Assembly: GCA_022800935.1 (NCBI GenBank)
Contig: JAAWRH010000010.1
Span: 28,997-92,996 of the forward strand
Source of the DNA: Oscillospiraceae bacterium
GTDB taxonomy: Bacteria; Bacillota; Clostridia; Oscillospirales; Ruminococcaceae
Length of the DNA: 64,000 nucleotides
Direction: 5' to 3'
In this document: piece by piece, positions 7,653-17,200 of the stretch
Numbering within the stretch: the stretch's first letter is position 1
How the letters are laid out: every line of letters begins with the position of its first letter
Notes under the pieces: model-generated
Database searches by the model: none
What the model was told of the DNA's origin: nothing
Seen by the model: the letters and a program-made list of their open reading frames with translations, nothing else
Translations under genes and position numbers: made by a program

Positions 7653-9824
7653 ATGTCCCGCTTCGCTCCCTTTGCCATTGCAGGCTGCTCCGCCTTCCTC
7701 GCCTGCGCCCTGGCCTGTGCCATCGGTCCTGCCGCCGCTTTGCCCCTCTCCGTCCTCTCTCTGCTGGCCTTCATCCTCCTGCTGCTGGTCAAAACCTTCC
7801 CCGACCGCCGCTCCTGGCTCTTTCTCCTCCTGGCGGCGTCTGTCTCCCTGGCCCGCTATACCTGGGCATCCCATACCATGGCTGAACCTATCGCCCAATA
7901 CGCCGGTTCCACCTGCCGGGTGGAGGGTCAGATCACCTCCATTCTTCCCCAATCCGGCGGCGTGCGGTATACCGTCTCCCTCTGGACCGAAGCCTCGCCC
8001 GGCAAAATCCGTTCCTACTGCGCCTACCTCTGGGCCAGCTCCGACATGGCTGCCGGAGAGCTGGGGGAAACCCTCTCCGGCACCGTCTCCTTCTATCCCC
8101 AGTCTGATTCCCTCTGGCAGCGGTCCTCCTATTATGGCAGCGGTATCCATCTTCGGGGCAAGCTAATATATGGGGATTTTTCCCAAAGCCAAAAGCTCCT
8201 GCCGGAGACCCGCTCCGCCCTCCTCCGGCAAAGGCTCTCCCGCTCCATCTCCGATGCCCTCCCCGGACAGCACGGCGCTCTGCTGTCCGCCATCCTTCTG
8301 GGAGAACGCTCCCGCCTCTCCGGGGAGACGGAGCAGTCCCTCCGCCGGGCGGGCCTTTCCCACATTCTGGCGCTGTCCGGCCTGCACCTTTCCATCGCCG
8401 CCGGACTGTTTTCCTCCCTCCCCTTCCTCTCCAAACGGAAAAAGCTCAAATCCCTCCTGGGGATACTGGGCATCGGCGTATATCTTTTTCTCGCCGGTGC
8501 GCCTCTTTCCATGCTCCGGGCCGGGGGAATGTGGTTGCTGATTTTCCTCTCCCAGCTGCTGGACCGCCCCTATCATAGCGCCAACGCCCTGGGGGCGTCG
8601 GTTCTGGCGCTCATCCTGGTCAACCCCTTTTCCGCCGCCTCCCTGTCCATGTGGTACTCCGCCGGTTCCACCATGGCCATCATCTGGTTTGCCCCCAAGC
8701 TCATCGAGACGGTCAATGGCTTTATCCCCCGCCACAGCCCCTATAAAAAGGGGATTCTGGCGGCTTGCTCCCCTCTGGCGGCCAGCCTTGCGGCCATGGC
8801 GGTGGTGATCCCCATCTCCTGGGCTGCGGGGAATACCATCTCCCTGCTGTCCCCCCTCTCTACCCTGGCGGCCTCTGTTTTGCTCCCGCCCATGCTGGGG
8901 CTGGGAATTGCCGCCCTGCTGCTGAACCTGCTCCCCATTTCGGGCCTGTCCAGGCTGCTCTTTTTCCTTCCCGGCCTGTTTGCCCGGCTGCTGGAATGGC
9001 TGGCCCGCGGCTTTGCCGCCATACCCTTTGCCGCTGTCCCCAAGGGGATGACCTGGATTCTCCCCTGCCTGGCGGGGACCTTTGTCATTGCGGTGCTGTG
9101 CCTTCGGGACGGAGGAAAGAAAACCCTGCTCTCCGGACTTTTCTGGTGCGTCATCCTCTTTTCGGTCTCCTCTGTCAGCTATACCTTTGCGGTCCGGGAC
9201 CTGACCCGCATCATCATTCCGCCGGAGACCGGCTGTGTCCTGGTCTCCCGCAACCGGACTCATATCCTCATGGGGGAAATCGGCAGCGTCCGGGAGGGGG
9301 AACGGGTGGCGGAGCTGCTGGAGGACTACAACATTCGCTCCCTGGAGCTGGCGGTGCTGAACAACCGCCCCGGCGGGGAGCTGGAGCCCCTGGCCAAGCA
9401 GGCGGAGATAGCTCTTCTCTGCGCGCCGCCTCAGCCCAGCAGCAAGGAATTTCTCCGCTATGCTGCCTCCTATCTGCCCCTGGAGCAGATGACCCTCTCC
9501 GGCGATGAAAAAATTTCCTTGGATATCGACCTCTTTTCCGGCGGATACGTCCTTTCCCTCCAGGCGGACGGAATAAAACTGTTAAACTTCTTGGGAAACT
9601 GTGATATAATGGAGTTGGACGTCTATCCCAGACATCAGATTGTCATACTGCCCCCGGTGCGGGCGGAGGGCATTGACTCGCTGCCTTCGGATTACAATGT
9701 CGTCACCGGGAAGACAGACCCATATAATCTTTACCACGCGCCGCGGACCGCCCAAATGGTCTCCGCCGGGGAGGCGGAGGTTTGCTTTACCGTCAAAGAC
9801 GGCGCGATATCCCTGCAAAAATAA
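7653..9824 (+). CDS. comEC: ComEC/Rec2-family DNA uptake channel with a degenerate C-terminal domain
   Basis: ComEC forms the inner-membrane channel for single-stranded DNA in natural competence. This 723-residue protein has an N-terminal membrane and OB-like region (DUF4131), the competence domain with LALSGLHLSIAAG (SGLHLS at 242-247) and LAGAPLSMLRAGGMW, and about ten membrane segments. The C-terminal 210 residues sit where ComEC normally has a metallo-beta-lactamase-like domain, but no HxHxDH motif is present: the expected THPDADHIGG position reads LNNRPGGELEPL. ATG 7653 with GGAGGTG seven bases upstream is the start; an open frame extending upstream is antisense to GH95. It is followed by holA after 15 bases, the common comEC-holA order. 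Confidence 0.88.
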   Translation: MSRFAPFAIAGCSAFLACALACAIGPAAALPLSVLSLLAFILLLLVKTFPDRRSWLFLLLAASVSLARYTWASHTMAEPIAQYAGSTCRVEGQITSILPQSGGVRYTVSLWTEASPGKIRSYCAYLWASSDMAAGELGETLSGTVSFYPQSDSLWQRSSYYGSGIHLRGKLIYGDFSQSQKLLPETRSALLRQRLSRSISDALPGQHGALLSAILLGERSRLSGETEQSLRRAGLSHILALSGLHLSIAAGLFSSLPFLSKRKKLKSLLGILGIGVYLFLAGAPLSMLRAGGMWLLIFLSQLLDRPYHSANALGASVLALILVNPFSAASLSMWYSAGSTMAIIWFAPKLIETVNGFIPRHSPYKKGILAACSPLAASLAAMAVVIPISWAAGNTISLLSPLSTLAASVLLPPMLGLGIAALLLNLLPISGLSRLLFFLPGLFARLLEWLARGFAAIPFAAVPKGMTWILPCLAGTFVIAVLCLRDGGKKTLLSGLFWCVILFSVSSVSYTFAVRDLTRIIIPPETGCVLVSRNRTHILMGEIGSVREGERVAELLEDYNIRSLELAVLNNRPGGELEPLAKQAEIALLCAPPQPSSKEFLRYAASYLPLEQMTLSGDEKISLDIDLFSGGYVLSLQADGIKLLNFLGNCDIMELDVYPRHQIVILPPVRAEGIDSLPSDYNVVTGKTDPYNLYHAPRTAQMVSAGEAEVCFTVKDGAISLQK

Positions 9825-9839
9825 AGGGGGCTGAACCGA

Positions 9840-10892
9840 TTGGTCCACACCAAAGAGGAGACATTCATCCGCCATTTGAAGAAAGAGGCGCTGTCCCGCG
9901 TCTATGTTCTGGCGGGACCGGAAAACTATCTCAAGGAGCACTACCGCGACTGGGTGGTCAAGCGGGCGCTGGAGGGCGGAAACGCGGACTTCAACCTCCA
10001 CGAATTTGACGGAGGCGCCTTTAAATGCCGCGAGTTTTCCGACGCCATAGAGGCCCTACCCATGATGGGGGGCAGAAACTGCGCCCTGATAAAGGGGATT
10101 GACTTTGACAAGGTCCCCCTGACCGAATACAACAAGCTCAAGGAGTTCCTCAAGGACCCGCCGGAGGATTCCACGTCGGTGTTCGTCTGCACCGGGGACT
10201 TTAACACCAAAAAGAGCACCCGGTGCCGCACCCTGGAAAAGCTGGTGGACCCGGTGGGGCAGATTGCCATCTTCTACAAGCGGGGGGAGGGGGACCTGTA
10301 CCGCTTTGCCCTGGACCGGGCGGCCGCCTACAAGGCCATCCTGCCCAGGGAGGTGTTCCGCACCCTGAACCAGATGTGCGGAGGGGACATGCTGATGCTC
10401 CAGAACGAGACGGAAAAGGTGGCCGCTTACTGCCAGGGGCGGGAGATCACCCCCCTGGACCTGGAGACCTGCTGCTGCCCGGTGATGGAGACCACCGCCT
10501 TTGAGCTGTCCCGCGCGGTGATTCGCGGGGACTTTGACCGGGCCATGGGAATTTTAAAGCAGCTCCTCTATCTGCGGGAGGAGCCGGTGGCCATTGTGGG
10601 GGCCCTGGCGGCGGGGTTCCTGGACATCTACCGGGCCAAGACGGCCTCTCTATCCGGGCGGGGGAACAACGATATTTTAAAGTCCTTTGAATACCGGGGG
10701 CGGGAATTCCGGGTGCGCAACGCCATGATGGAGGTCTCCCGCTGCTCCACCGGCTTTCTGCGGGGGGCGGTGGCCCTGCTCACCGAGGCGGACGCCCAGC
10801 TGAAGTCCTCCCGCCTGGAGGACCGGGTGATCCTGGAAAAGCTGCTGACCCAGCTTTTTATATTACGTAAATCCAGCGGACGGGTGGACTGA
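9840..10892 (+). CDS. holA: DNA polymerase III delta subunit
   Basis: HolA is the clamp-loader subunit that opens the beta sliding clamp. The 350-residue length is standard. The N-terminal region reads SRVYVLAGPENYLKEHY with the SDAIEALPMMGGRNCALI segment, typical of the Firmicutes delta subunit; the C-terminal helical collar domain ends near QLFILRKSSGRVD. The start is TTG at 9840, preceded by AAAGGGGG nine bases upstream. It lies 15 bases after comEC and 33 bases before the RNase M5-like gene, forming one operon. Confidence 0.93.
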   Translation: MVHTKEETFIRHLKKEALSRVYVLAGPENYLKEHYRDWVVKRALEGGNADFNLHEFDGGAFKCREFSDAIEALPMMGGRNCALIKGIDFDKVPLTEYNKLKEFLKDPPEDSTSVFVCTGDFNTKKSTRCRTLEKLVDPVGQIAIFYKRGEGDLYRFALDRAAAYKAILPREVFRTLNQMCGGDMLMLQNETEKVAAYCQGREITPLDLETCCCPVMETTAFELSRAVIRGDFDRAMGILKQLLYLREEPVAIVGALAAGFLDIYRAKTASLSGRGNNDILKSFEYRGREFRVRNAMMEVSRCSTGFLRGAVALLTEADAQLKSSRLEDRVILEKLLTQLFILRKSSGRVD

Positions 10893-10925
10893 CCGCCGCG
10901 GGCAAAGGAAGGGAAGGATTCGCCA

Positions 10926-11567
10926 TTGACAAAGATATCCCTCAGCCAGGCGGTCATTGTAGAGGGCCGGTACGACAAAATACGCCTGTCCTCCCTGTTA
11001 GACGGACTGATTCTGGAGACAAACGGCTTCCGCATCTTTAAGGACCGGGAAAAGCTGGCCCTGATCCGTGCCCTGGCCCACCGGAGGGGAATCATCATTC
11101 TCACCGATTCCGATTCTGCGGGCTTCCGGATACGGCAGTATATCCGGTCCGCCATCTCCCCCCAGGACCGGGACAAGGTATATCAGGCGTACATCCCCGA
11201 AATCCTGGGCAAGGAAAAGCGGAAGGCTCAGCCCTCCAAGGCGGGAACCCTGGGGGTGGAGGGAATGCCCACCCAAGCGCTCCTGGACACGCTGAAGCGG
11301 GCGGGAATCCCTATGGACGGCGGCTCCGCCCCGCCCGCCGGGGACCTGACCAAGGCGGACCTTTTCCGGGATGGCCTGGCCGGGGGACCGGACAGCGCCG
11401 CCCTGCGCAGGGCGCTGATGGCCCGCCTGAGCCTGCCCCCCTATCTGAGCGCCAACGCCCTGCTGGAGGTGCTCAACGCCTCTGTATCCCGGCAGGAATA
11501 TGAGGCCCTGATGGAAGCGCTGCACGCCGCCGGAACAGAGTCCGCAGAAAGGGAGGAAACACAATGA
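10926..11567 (+). CDS. rnmV: Toprim/DUF4093 protein, ribonuclease M5-like
   Basis: A 213-residue Toprim protein. The Toprim acidic residues are visible in AVIVEGRYDK (Glu) and IIILTDSDSAGFRIR (DxD). The remainder, including GTLGVEGMPTQALLDTL, matches the DUF4093 region of RNase M5, which matures the 5' and 3' ends of 5S rRNA precursor in Firmicutes. The start is TTG at 10926 with a purine-rich AGGAAGGGAAGGA upstream. The last codons overlap the ATG of the following acyltransferase-like gene by four bases (ATGA). No 5S rRNA gene is in the window. The identity is good at family level; the precise RNA substrate is inferred. Confidence 0.8.
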   Translation: MTKISLSQAVIVEGRYDKIRLSSLLDGLILETNGFRIFKDREKLALIRALAHRRGIIILTDSDSAGFRIRQYIRSAISPQDRDKVYQAYIPEILGKEKRKAQPSKAGTLGVEGMPTQALLDTLKRAGIPMDGGSAPPAGDLTKADLFRDGLAGGPDSAALRRALMARLSLPPYLSANALLEVLNASVSRQEYEALMEALHAAGTESAEREETQ

Positions 11568-12925
11568 GCTTTGCCAGCCTGTTGTTTTTGTTTTTGTTCC
11601 TGCCCGCGGGGGTACTGCTGTACGCCGTAACGCCCCGGAGGTGGAAGCTGTACTCCCTATTTTTGCTGTCCCTGTTCTTCTATGGGCAGATGGGGATGTT
11701 CTACTTTGCCTTTATGCTGGCGTCGGTAACAGTGGACTATCTTCTCTCCCGCCTGATGCAGCTCTTTGACGACAACAACAGCCGCCGCCGGACCATTCTG
11801 GGGGTGGGACTGGTCAAAAACCTGGGAATCGCCATCATTGCGGGCACGGGATATGAGCTGACGGCCAACGTGGTCCCGGCAGGGCTTTATATCTACCTCT
11901 TTTCGGCCCTGGGGTACCTCATCGACGTCTATCGGGGGGACGCGATGTATGAGAAGAACTATATCCGCTTTGCCCTCTACTGTATCATGTTCCCCCGCAT
12001 CCACGGCGGCCCGATGCTGGAATATAACGCCTATCTGGCCCAGCTGAAGGAAGCCTCCTTCAGCCTAGACCAGCTTTCGCGGGGATTTTCCCTGTTTATC
12101 CTGGGCTTTGCCAAGCAGATTTTGATTATGCCCGGCCTGCGGGAAATCACCCAGGCCCTGTACGCCCTGCCCACGGGGGAAATGTCGGTTCTTTCAGCCT
12201 GGCTAATGGTAGGCTGCACTGCCCTGAGCTACTATTACGCCTTCTCCTCCTGGGGAGATATGGCGGAGGGGTTGGGGATTATCTTCGGCTTCCGGTACCG
12301 ATCCGGCTATAACTACCCCCTAATATCGGAGAGCGTTTCCTCTTTTCTAAAGCGCTTTAACGGCTCCGTCACCGCCTTTATCCGGCGCTTTGTCACCATC
12401 CAGCTTTCGGCGGACACCACTGGCGGTGTCACTCAGGCAACCCATCTCCTGGTGTCCACAGTGCTGGTGGGGATGTGGTACTCGGCCAATCTCAACGGCA
12501 TTCTGTGGGGCCTTTTTCTGGGGGTTATCGTTGTTCTGGAGGAATGCATCCCCTCCCGGTTTCTCCAGTGGATTCCCTTGTTTTTCCGGCGTATTTTCAC
12601 CCTTATCCTGCTGCTTCCCTCCTTCCTGCTGCTCACCTGCGGGAGCGGCGCGCAGTTTTTGGGATACCTGAAAATACTGGTCGGGATAGGTGTACCCTTT
12701 GGAGGACTGGAAAGCGGTTACATCACCGGCGCGTACTGGCTTTCCCTGGCCGAGGCGCTCCTCTTTGCCCTTCCGGTACTGCGGCCGGTCCGCCGTCTGC
12801 TGTTCCCTGCCGCCGGCCGGCGGGAGGCAAACGCCGCCGCCTCCCCCTCAACCCTGCTGCTGCGGACCCTTGCCCTGCTCCTGACGGCGGCGATACTCTT
12901 TTACTCGATTATTCTGATGCTGTAG
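11564..12925 (+). CDS. MBOAT-family membrane protein lacking both catalytic histidines
   Basis: A 453-residue polytopic membrane protein clearly built like an AlgI/DltB-type MBOAT O-acyltransferase: PAGVLLYAVTPRRWKLYSLFLLSLFFYG at the start and GILWGLFLG later match the canonical paralog at 52308-53690. MBOAT enzymes carry two histidines, in RWHxxL and G(F/L)WHG. Here these positions read KRFNGSV (Asn at 266) and VGMWYSANLN (Tyr at 306), so both are missing, while the reading frame is intact over the full length. It is translationally coupled to the RNase M5-like gene (four-base overlap) and followed 18 bases later by a DHHW-like partner that is also degenerate. A non-catalytic scaffold, transporter or regulator role is inferred. 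Confidence 0.8.
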   Translation: MSFASLLFLFLFLPAGVLLYAVTPRRWKLYSLFLLSLFFYGQMGMFYFAFMLASVTVDYLLSRLMQLFDDNNSRRRTILGVGLVKNLGIAIIAGTGYELTANVVPAGLYIYLFSALGYLIDVYRGDAMYEKNYIRFALYCIMFPRIHGGPMLEYNAYLAQLKEASFSLDQLSRGFSLFILGFAKQILIMPGLREITQALYALPTGEMSVLSAWLMVGCTALSYYYAFSSWGDMAEGLGIIFGFRYRSGYNYPLISESVSSFLKRFNGSVTAFIRRFVTIQLSADTTGGVTQATHLLVSTVLVGMWYSANLNGILWGLFLGVIVVLEECIPSRFLQWIPLFFRRIFTLILLLPSFLLLTCGSGAQFLGYLKILVGIGVPFGGLESGYITGAYWLSLAEALLFALPVLRPVRRLLFPAAGRREANAAASPSTLLLRTLALLLTAAILFYSIILML

Positions 12926-12943
12926 GAGGTGTTCAGCAGCGGT

Positions 12944-14110
12944 ATGGGAAATATACTAAAGAAGAGTCTTCTGTATTTAATCAACCTGCTGTCCCTGGCG
13001 GTATTTCTGGTCATACCGGTCTATTTGGTATGGCACGCCCCGGCGCTGCTGGGCAGTCTGGTTCCCTTTCAGGAAGAGGCGGAGGTCAATCCTGGCCCCT
13101 ACGGCGCGGAGGAGGTCACGCCGGAGGAGGAAATCCGCCGGGTTCTGGGACAGGGGAAAAAGCTGGAGAAGCTGGAACAGCTTCAGGTACAACTCAAACG
13201 CTTTTCCGGCCAGCAGATTCAGGACAACATTTTCCTGACCAAGGACGCCATGTATGAAAACATCCCGGAGCCGGACCCAAAAACCGACACCTCCCTGAGC
13301 AACTCCAACGGGATGCTGGAATTTGTCTACCGGTACTATATTCCCACCTACATGATACTCGTCCCCACCGCCTGCGCCATCAAGCAGAACGACATTCCCC
13401 AAAACGCCCCGCTGTTTAACCAAAAAAACTACATTGACGGCATCTATCGGAACACATCCGGGGTCATCACCTCCATCGACGCCTACTCGCCGCTGTTCGC
13501 CTCCATGGATGAATACATCTACTACCGGACCATGCCGGAGCTCACCGGGCTGGGGGGATATTATCTTTACTCGGTGCTGGGGGAAAAGCTTTCCCTGCGG
13601 ACCCGTTCCCTGGCCCAGTTTGAACAAATCTATCTCCGGCACGGCTGTTATGGCTCCCTGTACCAGCGGCTGCCCTACCCGGACGTTCAGCCGGATATCT
13701 ACAGCTACTACCGGATGTCCCTGTTCCAGCGGGAATACGATATGACCCGCTATGAATCCAACGGCCGCGTCACCCGGCACAGCGACATCATCCTCCCCCG
13801 GATTGCGGAGGACTCCTCCAAGGAGATTACCGACGTGGTGCTGGGGGGACGCGCACCGCTGATTACCATTACGGTAGACGGCCCCTACAAGGACCGGCTG
13901 CTCATCTTCGGCGACCAGACGGTAAAGGCATACATCCCCTTCCTCGCGCCCCATTACAAGGAGATTTATATTGTGGACCTGGAGCTGGCGGACCATGCCG
14001 TTTTAGACAAGCTGGGGGTCAAGCACTTTGACCAGGTACTGTTCTCCTATTCGGTGGACACCCTGTTCCAGAGGAATTTCGGGGAGAAACTGCTGTATCT
14101 GGCAAAATGA
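12944..14110 (+). CDS. DHHW/AlgX-like protein lacking its catalytic motifs
   Basis: A 388-residue protein with an N-terminal membrane anchor (SLLYLINLLSLAVFLVIPVYLV) and an extracytoplasmic SGNH-like domain. It aligns in layout with the DHHW protein at 53706: EYIYYRT is shared, but the TDHHWT motif reads TMPELT (residues 197-200) and the KDSYGNSFAPYL serine motif reads GDQTVKAYIPFL, with Gln325 in place of the nucleophile Ser. No stop or frameshift is present. ATG 12944 is chosen over GTG 12929, which overlaps the SD GGAGG. It is the natural partner of the preceding MBOAT-like gene; in active pairs the MBOAT passes acyl groups to this protein for polymer O-acetylation. The function here is unknown. 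Confidence 0.75.
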   Translation: MGNILKKSLLYLINLLSLAVFLVIPVYLVWHAPALLGSLVPFQEEAEVNPGPYGAEEVTPEEEIRRVLGQGKKLEKLEQLQVQLKRFSGQQIQDNIFLTKDAMYENIPEPDPKTDTSLSNSNGMLEFVYRYYIPTYMILVPTACAIKQNDIPQNAPLFNQKNYIDGIYRNTSGVITSIDAYSPLFASMDEYIYYRTMPELTGLGGYYLYSVLGEKLSLRTRSLAQFEQIYLRHGCYGSLYQRLPYPDVQPDIYSYYRMSLFQREYDMTRYESNGRVTRHSDIILPRIAEDSSKEITDVVLGGRAPLITITVDGPYKDRLLIFGDQTVKAYIPFLAPHYKEIYIVDLELADHAVLDKLGVKHFDQVLFSYSVDTLFQRNFGEKLLYLAK

Positions 14111-14135
14111 GCTGAAAAACGAATACCCATAAAAG

Positions 14136-14186
14136 ACAAAGGCAGCAGTCTCCCAAAAGGAGAATGCTGCCTTTGTGCCTTTTTGT
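14136..14186. terminator. Bidirectional terminator between convergent genes
   Basis: ACAAAGGCAGCA (14136-14147) pairs with TGCTGCCTTTGT (14165-14176), with a nested TCTCC/GGAGA stem and T-runs on both strands. It separates the DHHW-like gene from GH38. Confidence 0.8.
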
Positions 14187-14203
14187 CTGTAGTTTATCTG
14201 GGA

Positions 14204-17200
14204 TCAGTTTAAGCCTTCTATCCGCAGTGTCTTAACCTCAAAGGGATGAAAATGAAGCGGCACGGCACCGTCCTCTATGGAAAGCGCCTCCTGGGTATTT
14301 TCAAGCATATCGCAGGCCCAGACCCTTTGGACGGGAAGCCCAATTTTAACCGTGCAGCAGGTATCCGCTTTCTTGGATTCATAGAGACGGACAATCCCAT
14401 CCCCGCTCCCGTCCTCGGCGGGCTTTACCGTGTCAATCCACACGTTTTCCTTGTCTAACTGGAAGGCGCTGAAGGTCCGGCAGGAGCCGTCCGCAATCCC
14501 CATGGGAACATTGAGCCTGTATGCCTCCTCTACCACCGGACTGTCCCCAAAGCTCCCCTCCCATGCGGTAAAGGCATAGGTAAAGGTGTGCTCCCCATTG
14601 TCGGCGCGCATCTCCGGGGACGCGGCGGCGCGGAGCAGGGACAGCTGTAATTCGTTCCCATTCATGCTGACGCCGTATTTGCAGTCGTTGAGCACCGCCG
14701 CGCCATGGCTTTGGTCGCACAGGGCGCTGTAGCGCTGGTTGCAGACCTCAAACCGGTCCTTGTCATACTGGCGGGAGCGGTGGGTGGGACGGGTCACATA
14801 GCCAAACTGAATTTCGTTGATCCCCTCTTCCGCCTGTACGGCCACCGGAAAGCTGACCTTTAACAGGCGGTGCAGCTCCTTCCAGTTGACCTTTGTCACA
14901 AAATCCAGCCGACGGCTCCCCGCCTCCAATACAATGTCCTGGGAAAAATCGGAGTGGAGCAGCCTGCGCTCCAGATGCAGTACGGCGCGCAGTCCCCCGC
15001 TTTCCTTTAAGGTTAGTGAAACAGGTTCATCCGTTTCCACCGGCAGCTCCGCATAATTGGAATCAATATCCCAGGCGTCAAAGGTGCGCGGAATGTCCTT
15101 GTATGCCAGCAGACGGTTCATGGCGCTGGCCGCAAACTCCCGGCCTGTCTTTTTGTCCACAAAGGAGACAACCTCCCCGCGACGGTTCAGCACTGCGCGC
15201 ACAGCCTCGTTTTCCATAACGGCCCCTGTTTCGGTGAGGCGAGCGCAGACGCTCCGGAGGGACACGGGAGCCTCCGATGGAACCAGGGAAACCATCCCGC
15301 AGGGTGGCGCTGTCACCAGCGCCAGGATGCCGTCATCTGTTTTCTGGGTGGGAATTTCCTCCCCGTCCAGCGTTCTTGCGCCGTTGGCAAACCGTTCCGG
15401 CAGAACCACCAGGCCCCTGCGGACCGCGGAAAGGGAATTGAAAACCGTAACCCCCTCCCCGGATGTCATTGCAGAAAAGGCCTCTTCCATTACAGCCTTT
15501 CCCTCGTTCTGTATCCACTGAAAATCCTCCCGCGCCCTTTCATAGACGCAGCCAATGGAGGAACCGGGCAGGATATCGTGAAACTGATTGAGCAGCAGGC
15601 GCTTCCAGGCGGCGTCCATGCGCTGCTGTGGATAATGATACCCCTTATCCGAAACCGCCGCCAGCGTTCCCCACATTTCGGCTTCCCGCAGGGCGAGCTC
15701 TGATTTGCGGTTGCCCCGTTTGACCGCCGCCTGGGAGGTATACACACCTCGATGCGCCGCAAAGTACAGCTCTCCCACATAGGTGTTTTTGGGGTCTCCC
15801 TCTTTTTCCATGTCCTCGAAGAATTGGACAGGGCCCTCGGACTTCATCCGTGGCATCCCTTCCAAATCCTTTTCCCGGCGGAGGTACTCAATATCGTCCC
15901 GGCAGGGGCCTCCGCCACCGTCGCCGTAGCCATAGGGGAGCAGAAACGCGTCTAAGCCGCGCTTCTGGACCCGTTTTCTCCAGGTTTCGCATACCATTTC
16001 CGGATGGGTGCGGTAGGTATAGCTGGTGGGCAGAAAGGTGTTGATTTGGGAGCCGTCCGCCCCCTGCCAGGTAAAGTAATGATAGGGAAACCGGTCAGCC
16101 TGGTTATAGGTCCAGAATATCTTCTGGGTCACCAGATATTTTACGCCGCACCCCTTTAAAAGCTGAGGGAGGGCCGCCGAATAGCCAAAGGTGTCCGGCA
16201 GCCACAGCACCACGGAATCTATCCCAAACTCTTCCCGGAAAAACCGCTTGCCGTGAATAAGCTGGCGGATTAGGGATTCCCCGCTGGTCATATTGGTGTC
16301 CGGCTCCACCCACATGGCCCCTTCAGGAATCCACTGGCCCTTTTTTGCGGCCTGCCGAATCCGCTGGTATAATTCGGGATAGTATTCGCGGCACATGGCA
16401 TAGGCGGCGGGCTGGCTCTGCAAAAATTTATATTCCGGATATTCTTCTATTAGCCTCAGCTGGGCGGCAAAGGTGCGGGAGGTCTTGCGGAAGGTCTCCT
16501 CCATGGGCCACAGCCAGGCCAAGTCCAGGTGGGCGTTGCCCACCGCGTAGAACGCAGGCGACGTGGAACCATTGTGTGCCTCCAAGACCGGCTTCAGCGC
16601 CTTTCGGGCGGCCTGATAGCTTTGGAGCCGTCCTTCTTCCGGCTGCTCAAAGTCAATCAGGAGGGTGGCCTGCTCCAGGGCTTCGGCAATCCGATCGGCC
16701 CGCAGGCTTTCCGGGTCCGCCTGCCCTCCCAGCATACGCAGGGTGTCCATGTCTATAAAAAGCTGGTAGGCCTCCTCATTCCATATCCCATAGGTCAGCC
16801 TGCCCAGCACCGCCCGCTCCCCCTCTGTCTTGGGGTCGCGGTAGGAGCCGGGGAGCACCGGCCCTGTTGCGCAGGATGCCAGAGGGCTTTCAGGGAAATA
16901 GTGTCCGGCGTATGCCTCTATCATCAACTCAAAGCTCTGCCCCGCTTTTCCGCAGGCGGTCAGGGTGTTGTCCACCAGAAAATGATGGGGCATATTCACC
17001 CATTCGGCCCGGTAGGTGCCAAAGGACCGGCCGTCGATAAACAGGGCAGACTCGCCCCCGGCGGGCAGGTCCATCACAATGCGCTTTCCCTCCGCCCCGG
17101 CGGGCAGTGTGATTTTTCCCCGCATCCAGCAGTATTCATAGCTGCGACCCCACCTTGTCCCAAAGGGCATAGGGGCAAACTGCCCCTTGGAGGCCTCCTC

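Noticed and set aside
12929..12943. GTG start for the degenerate DHHW-like protein
   Set aside because: It overlaps the Shine-Dalgarno sequence; ATG 12944 is better placed and precedes the membrane anchor.
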